Assembly: GCA_013391385.1 (NCBI GenBank) | Contig: JACBFI010000012.1 | Location: 1 to 64,000 of the forward strand | Direction: 5' to 3' | From: Sediminibacterium sp. Gen4 | GTDB taxonomy: Bacteria > Bacteroidota > Bacteroidia > Chitinophagales > Chitinophagaceae | Length of the DNA stretch: 64,000 bases | In this document: positions 35,186 to 40,837 of the stretch, in pieces | Numbering within the stretch: position 1 is the first letter of the stretch | Layout of the letters: each line of letters starts with the position of its first letter | Program-made: the position numbers and the translations under genes | Notes under the pieces: generated by a model | What the model saw: only the letters and a program-made list of their open reading frames with translations | Databases searched by the model: none | Told to the model about the DNA's origin: nothing

Positions 35186-35222
35186 AAAGCGGCGAACACA
35201 ATAAAAATGTTCGCGGCTTTGT
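35186..35222 (+). terminator. terminator after the nucleotidyltransferase gene
   Basis: AAAGC-G-GCGAACA (35186-35198) pairs with TGTTCGC-G-GCTTT (35208-35220) with a single G/G mismatch. Its ends are A-rich and T-rich, so it could act in both directions. Confidence 0.75.
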
Positions 35223-35229
35223 TGTATTC

Positions 35230-35287
35230 AGAAATCAGAAATCAGAAATCAGAAATCAGAAATCAGAAATCAGAAATCAGAAATCAA
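35230..35287. repeat. eight tandem copies of the 7-mer AGAAATC
   Basis: Eight exact copies of AGAAATC lie at 35230-35285, immediately before the stop codon of the protease gene on the minus strand. A perfect 7-bp tandem array is prone to slippage. There are no spacers, so it is not a CRISPR array. Confidence 0.95.
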
Positions 35288-35294
35288 ACATCAA

Positions 35295-36398
35295 CTACTT
35301 CGCAAAAGCCTTCACATAAAACACACATTCTTCCACTTCAGCAATCTGCTGTTTGCGTTGTGTGCCTTTTAAGGTTGATTTAGAAGGCAGTTTGATTTTT
35401 TCTGCTGTATCTGTTTTGCGAAATGCATCTACCAATCTGAAAATATTTCTTGATTTCACAGCAAATACAACACCTTCTGCTGAAGACTGTCGGGTGCTTA
35501 GTACGCCAATGATTTCACCATTTTTATTTAAGACAGGTGCCCCTGAGTTGCCCGGATTGGCACTCATTTGTAATTGATAAGAAAGTGAGTCGCCATCAAA
35601 ACCGCTACGTGCACTTAGATACCCCATTCCGTATACAATTTCATTGCGAGGATATCCAAGGGTATAGATTTCTTCACCTAGGTCTGAAGCAGTTTTTCGG
35701 ATACCATAGGGTAGACTCTTGCGCTGAATAAACTCTTTATCTGTTATCTTCAAAATCGCCAGATCTTTTTCCTGGTCAATATGAACGATATCGGCATTGA
35801 ATTCTTTCCCTTTATTATTGACAACAATGGCGCCTGAGCCTTTCAAAACGTGGGCATTGGTAATGATGAATCCTTTAGGATCGATTAAAAATCCGGAGCC
35901 GCCACTTACAAAGCGAACACCCTCAGGTAATTTACTTTTTACCTCATTGATCAGATTGCCTTGAACTTGCTGGTTCTTTTTGATGACAGCAATATCATTG
36001 CTCAGTTGTTGTAATTGATTGCCATTGACAGAAGGTGCAAAATACATCACCAATCCACTGATGAACAGGGCTATAACGCCACCAACGCTGGCGGCGATGG
36101 CTGTTACACGTTTGTATTTGTTCCAAAGTTGGATCACTTTGCCGCGGGTACTGATGGCTCCACCTTCATTGATGTCTCCACGATCCAGCAAGTGCTGGTG
36201 AGCTTCATGTAAACCATGTTTCAGGTTACGGTGCGCTGAATACATATCCATTTGATGGAGGAACATATTGTGTTCTACCACCATCTGGTCTATTTCAGGG
36301 GTATTTTTACGAAGCGTCTCAAAATAGGTACGCTCTTCAGCGCTCATGTCGCCGCTGAGGTATCTTTCGATGGCTTCTAATAATAAAATGTCATCCAT
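35295..36398 (-). CDS. anti-sigma-like domain fused to a periplasmic trypsin-like serine protease
   Basis: A 367-residue protein. Residues 1-60 (LLEAIERYLSGDMSAEERTYFETL) resemble the helical N-terminus of Bacteroidota anti-sigma factors. One membrane helix lies at about 99-119, then a short coiled linker, then a chymotrypsin-fold protease of the S1C/DegP-like type with His183 (TNAHVL), Asp212 (KDLAILKI) and Ser285 (NPGNSGAP). There is no PDZ domain. The C-terminal tail, about 40 residues, is basic. The sigma factor gene ends 5 bases upstream, so the pair is coupled. I infer an anti-sigma factor whose periplasmic part is itself a protease sensing envelope stress. Confidence 0.82.
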   Translation of the reverse strand: MDDILLLEAIERYLSGDMSAEERTYFETLRKNTPEIDQMVVEHNMFLHQMDMYSAHRNLKHGLHEAHQHLLDRGDINEGGAISTRGKVIQLWNKYKRVTAIAASVGGVIALFISGLVMYFAPSVNGNQLQQLSNDIAVIKKNQQVQGNLINEVKSKLPEGVRFVSGGSGFLIDPKGFIITNAHVLKGSGAIVVNNKGKEFNADIVHIDQEKDLAILKITDKEFIQRKSLPYGIRKTASDLGEEIYTLGYPRNEIVYGMGYLSARSGFDGDSLSYQLQMSANPGNSGAPVLNKNGEIIGVLSTRQSSAEGVVFAVKSRNIFRLVDAFRKTDTAEKIKLPSKSTLKGTQRKQQIAEVEECVFYVKAFAK

Positions 36399-36403
36399 GG
36401 TAC

Positions 36404-36970
36404 TTACTCTCCGATATTATATTGCGTAAAGAACAATTTCTTTAAGCGCATTAAACATTTATACTTCTGGTTTTTGGCATTATCGGCATTGGTATAACCA
36501 AATTCACGTGCCAATTCCTGCATTCCCATTTTTTTCAGGTAATACCCTTCCAATAAACTCTTACAAGGCTCACCCAAACTATTCATTGCCCGGTCCATGA
36601 TGGCGAAAGCAGCGTTTCGTTTTTCATGATTTTCGAGATCTTCCTCCACCGGGATAGTCTCTTCCAGGCTATCCACTTGATTCGAATATCTTCCCAGTTG
36701 TTGTAATCGTTTAAGCCATAAACGCCTGCATATGGAATATACATAGGTTTTAATTTGACAGGTTAAGACAAATGATTCGCTTTGTGCTTTTTCATACAGC
36801 GCAATCATAGCTTCCTGAAAAATATCCCTGGCGTCGTCATAAGAACCATTGTTGTTCAATATGAAAGCCTGAATGGTATTGAAATTATCCCTATAGATGG
36901 TTTCAATTGCCTTGGAATCGTTATTGGCCAGTCCTTTCAGTAATGCTTGCTCGTTGGTATCGGCTTTCAC
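36404..36970 (-). CDS. ECF sigma-70 factor
   Basis: A 188-residue protein with region 2 (YDDARDIFQEAMIALYEKA) and region 4 (CKSLLEGYYLKKMGMQELAREFGY, then NAKNQKYKCLMRLKKLF). The frame is open to a TTG at 37012, but I start at GTG 36970 because conserved residues begin there and because the region upstream holds one half of an inverted repeat that looks regulatory. It is coupled to the anti-sigma/protease gene and divergent from a small lipoprotein gene. Confidence 0.85.
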   Translation of the reverse strand: MKADTNEQALLKGLANNDSKAIETIYRDNFNTIQAFILNNNGSYDDARDIFQEAMIALYEKAQSESFVLTCQIKTYVYSICRRLWLKRLQQLGRYSNQVDSLEETIPVEEDLENHEKRNAAFAIMDRAMNSLGEPCKSLLEGYYLKKMGMQELAREFGYTNADNAKNQKYKCLMRLKKLFFTQYNIGE

Positions 36971-36996
36971 TATTGTTCTTTTAATACGGTGTAGAG

Positions 36997-37067
36997 GATA
37001 AAAGTAACCCAAAATAAACCTAAAATATTTTTTGAAAAAAACGAGTTACCCAGGGTTACCTTTTATC
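36997..37067. promoter_or_regulatory. inverted repeat between the sigma factor and the lipoprotein gene
   Basis: GATAAAAGTAACCC (36997-37010) and GGGTTACCTTTTATC (37053-37067) are reverse complements apart from one inserted base. A further GGGTAACTCG-like half (minus strand, about 37042-37052) adjoins the right copy. The AAC-containing halves resemble the -35 elements of ECF promoters and face both genes, so this may be where the sigma factor acts on itself and on the lipoprotein gene. Confidence 0.45.
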
Positions 37068-37110
37068 ATAACCGGGTATTAACCTTAAAATCACTCAAAA
37101 AAAACACACA

Positions 37111-37299
37111 ATGAAAAAATTATTATTCGTTCTGGCACTGGGCGTATTCGCTGCTTGCGGTAACGCTGAAAACAAAGAAGCTGCAACTGATTCAACTGCT
37201 GTTGCTCCTGTATCTACTGATAGCGCTGCTACCGCTACTCCTGATAGCGCTGCTGCTACTACTGCAGATAGCTCTGCTGCTGCTCCAGCTGCTCATTAA
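37111..37299 (+). CDS. small Ala/Ser/Thr-rich lipoprotein
   Basis: A 62-residue protein with a lipobox (FAAC, Cys16) and a mature part of only 47 residues made almost entirely of Ala, Thr, Ser, Asp and Pro (repeats such as TDSAATATPDSAAATTADSS). It looks like a flexible surface or periplasmic tether. Its divergent position opposite the ECF sigma factor, across an inverted repeat, suggests it is a target of that sigma factor. The family is unknown. Confidence 0.75.
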   Translation: MKKLLFVLALGVFAACGNAENKEAATDSTAVAPVSTDSAATATPDSAAATTADSSAAAPAAH

Positions 37300-37428
37300 T
37301 TTGAACGCAGAACCCGTGATGAAGATCATGAAGCGCCCGCTTGCCGGCCGATAGGGTTCTCTAAAGAGTTTTTCATATGGCAAGCAATCGTTAGAGGCCG
37401 CTCCGTTTCCACGGAGGGGCTTTTTTTT
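37300..37428 (+). ncRNA. possible structured RNA or 3' UTR with interleaved stems
   Basis: The stretch is richer in G and C than its neighbours and ends in a strong terminator. AGAACCC (37309-37315) can pair with GGGTTCT (37354-37360), and GCTTGCC (37339-37345) with GGCAAGC (37379-37385). These stems interleave, as in a pseudoknot. It follows the lipoprotein stop directly, so it may simply be a structured 3' UTR. No known RNA family was recognised. Confidence 0.3.
37396..37428 (+). terminator. rho-independent terminator after the small lipoprotein gene
   Basis: GCC plus CTCCGT (37401-37406) pairs with ACGGAG (37411-37416) plus GGC across the tetraloop TTCC. Eight T residues follow at 37421-37428. 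Confidence 0.9.
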
Positions 37429-37660
37429 CTTCGTCACGTTCCGATCGGAGATTGGAAGTTCCTCAGAACGACGGGTTCTTTTGTAGATAGGGAAGAACGA
37501 ACTTTTAGGTGGTATTACCTCGAATAGCATGATTGTACATTTTATCGACGATCGTCATCCCGAGGAGTGTTTCATCCTCTGGATAAAACATACGACGAGA
37601 GAAACTAAGGTTTGTTAGCTAAATATTTTTTTCAGGATTGATGGTTCATATGTTTTCATG
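37429..37660. other. non-coding stretch with possible dispersed-repeat fragments
   Basis: No convincing gene. The segment contains GTTCCTCAGAACGACGGG and CGTCATCCCGAGGAG, patterns resembling short dispersed intergenic repeats, but no second copy is present in this window. The right end is AT-rich and leads into the leader-peptide promoter. Confidence 0.35.
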
Positions 37661-37663
37661 TTC

Positions 37664-37671
37664 TATATTTG
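37664..37671 (+). promoter_or_regulatory. -7 box for the aromatic leader transcript
   Basis: TATATTTG is an exact TAnnTTTG, ending five bases before the leader-peptide ATG at 37677. If used, the message would start at about that ATG. In-frame ATGs at 37641 and 37650 lie upstream of it and would need another promoter. Confidence 0.5.
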
Positions 37672-37676
37672 ATTCA

Positions 37677-37766
37677 ATGAACACAACAACAAACAATACC
37701 TGGTTTTATTTTTTCTTTTACTACTTCTTTAATCAAAGGAGCCGGGTAGTATTTGTTAAAGCTTAA
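37677..37766 (+). CDS. aromatic amino acid attenuator leader peptide (29 aa)
   Basis: A 29-codon ORF reading MNTTTNNT, then WFYFFFYYFF, then NQRSRVVFVKA and TAA. Ten consecutive codons are aromatic (one Trp, six Phe, three Tyr). It lies directly upstream of a terminator and of pheA, the first gene of an aromatic amino acid unit. The design matches leader peptides such as PheL and TrpL of enterobacteria, although the sequence is unrelated. Ribosome stalling at any scarce aromatic tRNA would be sensed. The frame is open upstream, with ATG also at 37650 and 37641; I chose 37677 because of the -7 box. Confidence 0.82.
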   Translation: MNTTTNNTWFYFFFYYFFNQRSRVVFVKA

Positions 37767-37819
37767 GCGAACAACAACAATCAACATACAGTCCCGGCCA
37801 ATTGGTCGGGATTTTTTTT
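37724..37819 (+). promoter_or_regulatory. transcription attenuator of the pheA unit
   Basis: Three competing stems can be drawn. Stem 1:2 pairs CTTCTTT (37724-37730, the last aromatic codons) with AAAGGAG (37735-37741). Stem 2:3 pairs GCCGGG (37741-37746) with CCCGGC (37793-37798), with further pairing of 37749-37757 to 37783-37789. Stem 3:4 is the terminator at 37792-37811. If the ribosome stalls on the aromatic codons, region 1 is covered, 2:3 forms and transcription continues. If it does not stall, 1:2 and 3:4 form and transcription stops. Confidence 0.75.
37792..37819 (+). terminator. attenuator terminator before pheA
   Basis: A 20-base self-complementary stretch at 37792-37811 (outer arms TCCCG and CGGGA, centre CCAATTGG, two G-U pairs) is followed by eight T residues. 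It ends 14 bases before the pheA ATG, with no gene other than the leader ORF upstream of it on this transcript. Confidence 0.88.
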
Positions 37820-37833
37820 GACGTATAACGAAG

Positions 37834-38700
37834 ATGACAAAACAGGGAAACATAACAACAAACACAAATAACGGTATTGCCATACAAGGCTATGAGGGTA
37901 GCTTTCACCAGGTAGCCGCTCGTTCTTTTTTTGGTAAAACTGTTACCGTCATTCCCTGTGCCAGTTTTCGTGAACTGATACAGATCGCAGGAGATGCAAA
38001 ACAATCAGCAGGGGCTGTAATGGCCATTGAAAACTCAATCGCAGGAAGTATTCTGCCGAATTATAATCTCTTACAAAAAAGTAAACTCAAAGTAGTAGGA
38101 GAAATTTACCTCTCCATCAGTCAAAATTTATTGGTGAATCCGGGTGTTCGATTGGAAGAGATCAAGGAAGTACATAGTCATCCAATGGCCATTCTTCAAT
38201 GTTTGGATTATCTGGAACAATATCCATGGAAATTGGTAGAAACAGAAGATACCGCTTTGAGTGCAAAATTGTTGCATCAACATAGAAGTAAACATACGGC
38301 TGCGATTGCCAGTAAATTGGCTGCAGAGTTGTTTCAATTGGAAATAATTGGTCCTGATATCCATACCATGAAAAACAATATCACCCGTTTTCTGGTATTG
38401 AAAAGAGCCGGCACTTTTGAAGCAGATATCAATGCGAATAAAGCTTCAGTCTATTTTCAAACCAGCCATGATAAAGGCGCATTGTCCAAAGTACTCACCA
38501 AAATTGCAGCAGGCGGAATCAATCTCAGTAAACTACAAAGTATGCCCATACCCGGTAGTCATTTCAAATATGGTTTTTATGCTGATATGGAATTTGATCA
38601 TCAAAAACAATTCAATCAAGTACTCATGTCTATTGAGTCTTTAACCAATAATGTCAAAATATTCGGTGTCTATACAAAAGGAAAACTTATCAAAGGATAA
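37834..38700 (+). CDS. pheA: prephenate dehydratase with ACT domain
   Basis: A 288-residue enzyme converting prephenate to phenylpyruvate, the committed step to phenylalanine. The substrate-binding dehydratase domain has QGYEGSFHQVAA and the catalytic NNITRFLVL (Thr184-Arg185-Phe186). The C-terminal ACT domain (about 205-283) has GALSKVL and LSKLQSMPIPG, the position where ESRP contributes to Phe feedback inhibition in other enzymes. It lacks a chorismate mutase domain; that activity is fused to the DAHP synthase at 42618. It is the first structural gene after the attenuator and overlaps the next start by one base. Confidence 0.95.
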   Translation: MTKQGNITTNTNNGIAIQGYEGSFHQVAARSFFGKTVTVIPCASFRELIQIAGDAKQSAGAVMAIENSIAGSILPNYNLLQKSKLKVVGEIYLSISQNLLVNPGVRLEEIKEVHSHPMAILQCLDYLEQYPWKLVETEDTALSAKLLHQHRSKHTAAIASKLAAELFQLEIIGPDIHTMKNNITRFLVLKRAGTFEADINANKASVYFQTSHDKGALSKVLTKIAAGGINLSKLQSMPIPGSHFKYGFYADMEFDHQKQFNQVLMSIESLTNNVKIFGVYTKGKLIKG

Positions 38701-39863
38701 TGATGGAAATAAAAACAGCCAGTAGATTAGAAGGGATCGGTGAATATTATTTCTCACAAAAATTGAGAGAAATTGAATCACTGAACAAGGAAGGTAAAGA
38801 TATCCTGAACCTGGGCATTGGCAGTCCGGATTTGCCGCCGCATCCGGAAGTCATTCGCATGTTGCAAGACACTGCCGCAAAAGATCATGTACATGCGTAC
38901 CAGAGTTATAAGGGTTCGCCCATACTGCGCAATGCCATCAGTCAATGGTATCAAACATGGTATGGAGTAGCACTGAATCCAGATACAGAAGTATTACCAT
39001 TGATCGGTAGCAAAGAAGGGATCATGCATATTTGTATGACCTATTTGGATAAAGGTGATGAAGCGCTGATACCGGATCCGGGATATCCCACATACAGCAG
39101 TGCAGTGAAACTGGCAGGAGGTACGCCTGTTACCTATCAGTTATCAGAAGCACATCAATGGCAGCCTGATCTGGAAGCACTTTCCCAAAGGGATCTTTCT
39201 AAGGTTAAATTAATGTGGGTGAATTATCCGCATATGCCTACGGGACAACTACCATCTGCTGATTTTTATGCGTCGTTGATTGCATTTGCCAAACAGCATG
39301 AAATATTGATTTGCCATGATAACCCTTATAGTTTTATTCTGAATGATCATCCATCCAGTTTATTAAGTGCTCCGGGAGCCAAAGAAGTGGTGTTGGAACT
39401 CAACTCACTTAGTAAAAGTGCGAATATGGCTGGATGGAGAGTGGGGATGTTATGTGCTGCTAAAGAAAGAATTGATGAAGTGTTACGTTTTAAAAGTAAT
39501 ATGGATAGTGGCATGTTCCTGCCTGTTCAATTGGCGGCGGCAAAAGCATTGGAGTTGGGAAAAGATTGGTATGATGAGGTCAATACAATATATGCAGCCA
39601 GGCGTGAAAAAGTATTTGAGTTGCTGACACAATTGAACTGTCGTTTTTCAAAAGATCAAGTAGGCATGTTTGTATGGGCTGCTGTTCCTGATTCGTTGAA
39701 AGATGGTTATGAAATGAGCGACCGCGTATTATACGGCGCTGCTGTCTTCATTACCCCCGGTGGTATTTTTGGGGAAGCAGGAAAAAAATATATCCGTGTC
39801 AGCCTTTGCGGAAGCATCGAGAAATTCGAAGAAGCCATTCACAGAATTCAAACCCGATTATAA
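38700..39863 (+). CDS. class I/II aminotransferase (aromatic/aspartate type)
   Basis: A 387-residue fold-type I PLP enzyme. The PLP Lys lies in NSLSKSANMAGWR, the cofactor-binding motif is LIPDPGYPTY, and the C-terminal Arg that binds the substrate carboxylate is in YIRVSLCGS. Given its place between pheA and tyrA, it most likely transaminates phenylpyruvate and 4-hydroxyphenylpyruvate (or prephenate) to the amino acids. LL-diaminopimelate or aspartate aminotransferase relatives look similar. ATG 38700 overlaps the pheA stop; ATG 38703 is equally possible. Confidence 0.87.
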   Translation: MMEIKTASRLEGIGEYYFSQKLREIESLNKEGKDILNLGIGSPDLPPHPEVIRMLQDTAAKDHVHAYQSYKGSPILRNAISQWYQTWYGVALNPDTEVLPLIGSKEGIMHICMTYLDKGDEALIPDPGYPTYSSAVKLAGGTPVTYQLSEAHQWQPDLEALSQRDLSKVKLMWVNYPHMPTGQLPSADFYASLIAFAKQHEILICHDNPYSFILNDHPSSLLSAPGAKEVVLELNSLSKSANMAGWRVGMLCAAKERIDEVLRFKSNMDSGMFLPVQLAAAKALELGKDWYDEVNTIYAARREKVFELLTQLNCRFSKDQVGMFVWAAVPDSLKDGYEMSDRVLYGAAVFITPGGIFGEAGKKYIRVSLCGSIEKFEEAIHRIQTRL

Positions 39864-39864
39864 G

Positions 39865-40704
39865 ATGAAAATAACGATCATAGGAACCGGATTAATTGGC
39901 GGATCACTGTCATTGACATTGCGAGAGAAAGAATGGGTTACACATGTAATAGGCGTGGACAATAACCCTATTCATGCGGCACGTGCATTGGAGTTGCAAC
40001 TGGTGGATGAAATCGCAGATCTGACAACAGCCATCGCAAAATCAGATCTGATCATCTTATCAACACCCATCAATGCCGCAGAAGATATGTTGCCACAGAT
40101 ATTAGATCAGATCACCCATCAGGTGGTGATGGATGTAGGTTCCACCAAAAAAATAATCTGTGAATCTGTGGCTGATCATCCAAAGCGTGGTCGATTTGTA
40201 GCCACACACCCCATGTGGGGAACAGAATACAGTGGTCCGGATGCTGCCGTAAGGGCTGCATTTGCCAATAAAGCCACAGTGATCTGTTCTAAAGAAGAGA
40301 GCGATGAAGATGCAGTACAAAAAGTGGAAGAGCTATATAAGACACTGGGTATGCATATTCTGTATATGAAAGCAGATGATCATGATGTACATGTGGCATA
40401 TGTGAGTCATATTTCACATATCACTTCATTTGCGCTGGCCAATACCGTATTGGAGAAGGAAAGAGAAGAAGATGCCATTTTTGAGCTGGCCAGCGGTGGT
40501 TTTGAGAGCACCGTACGATTGGCCAAGAGTAATCCCGCCATGTGGGTGCCCATTTTCATGCAAAACCGTGATAATGTGTTAGATGTACTGAATGAACATA
40601 TTGCCCAGCTCAGGAAATTCAAAGCTTGTTTGGAAAAAGAGAATTATGACTATTTACAGGAGTTGATTGAGAATGCGAATGGGATTAAGCGGATTCTTCG
40701 CTAG
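39865..40704 (+). CDS. tyrA: prephenate dehydrogenase
   Basis: A 279-residue NAD(P)-dependent enzyme converting prephenate to 4-hydroxyphenylpyruvate. The Rossmann motif is IIGTGLIGGS (residues 4-13), with ATHPMWGTEYSGP and YVSHISH supplying catalytic histidines. No ACT domain is seen. It starts one base after the preceding stop (TAA-G-ATG), so it is co-transcribed. The frame continues upstream into the aminotransferase gene, which I reject as the start. A large hairpin of intergenic repeat follows. Confidence 0.93.
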   Translation: MKITIIGTGLIGGSLSLTLREKEWVTHVIGVDNNPIHAARALELQLVDEIADLTTAIAKSDLIILSTPINAAEDMLPQILDQITHQVVMDVGSTKKIICESVADHPKRGRFVATHPMWGTEYSGPDAAVRAAFANKATVICSKEESDEDAVQKVEELYKTLGMHILYMKADDHDVHVAYVSHISHITSFALANTVLEKEREEDAIFELASGGFESTVRLAKSNPAMWVPIFMQNRDNVLDVLNEHIAQLRKFKACLEKENYDYLQELIENANGIKRILR

Positions 40705-40778
40705 GCGTATAGCGTATGGCTAATAGATCATAGTAAAACAATTTACTATTCGCTATGAACCATTAGCCATACGCTAAA
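40703..40778. repeat. intergenic hairpin of GCGTATGGCTAATAG-type repeat
   Basis: TAGCGTATGGCTAAT (40710-40724) pairs perfectly with ATTAGCCATACGCTA (40762-40776). An inner stem TAGTAAA/TTTACTA (40731-40737, 40742-40748) closes a four-base loop. It belongs to the loose CTATGG/CATAG family also at 7131 and 54370. It separates tyrA from the helicase gene and could act as a terminator or processing site, although it lacks a T-run. Confidence 0.85.
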
Positions 40779-40813
40779 ACCCAAATAAAACCAGCAAAGC
40801 CCCCTATATTAGG

Positions 40814-40821
40814 TAACTTTG
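40814..40821 (+). promoter_or_regulatory. -7 promoter box for the DEAD-box helicase gene
   Basis: TAACTTTG is an exact TAnnTTTG, ending 16 bases before the ATG at 40838. Together with the hairpin upstream, it suggests that the helicase has its own promoter inside the aromatic cluster. Confidence 0.5.
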
Positions 40822-40837
40822 CACAAATTTTTTATAC

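Noticed and set aside
35230-35287. Tandem repeat array considered as a CRISPR array
   Set aside because: Units are 7 bases with no spacers and there are no cas genes in the window.
37429-37660. tRNA or known riboswitch in the gap before the aromatic leader
   Set aside because: I could not draw a cloverleaf or any conserved riboswitch core there.
37674-38004. Open frames on the minus strand covering the leader and the start of pheA
   Set aside because: They are antisense to the aromatic leader ORF and pheA and have no family features. The plus-strand reading explains the sequence better.
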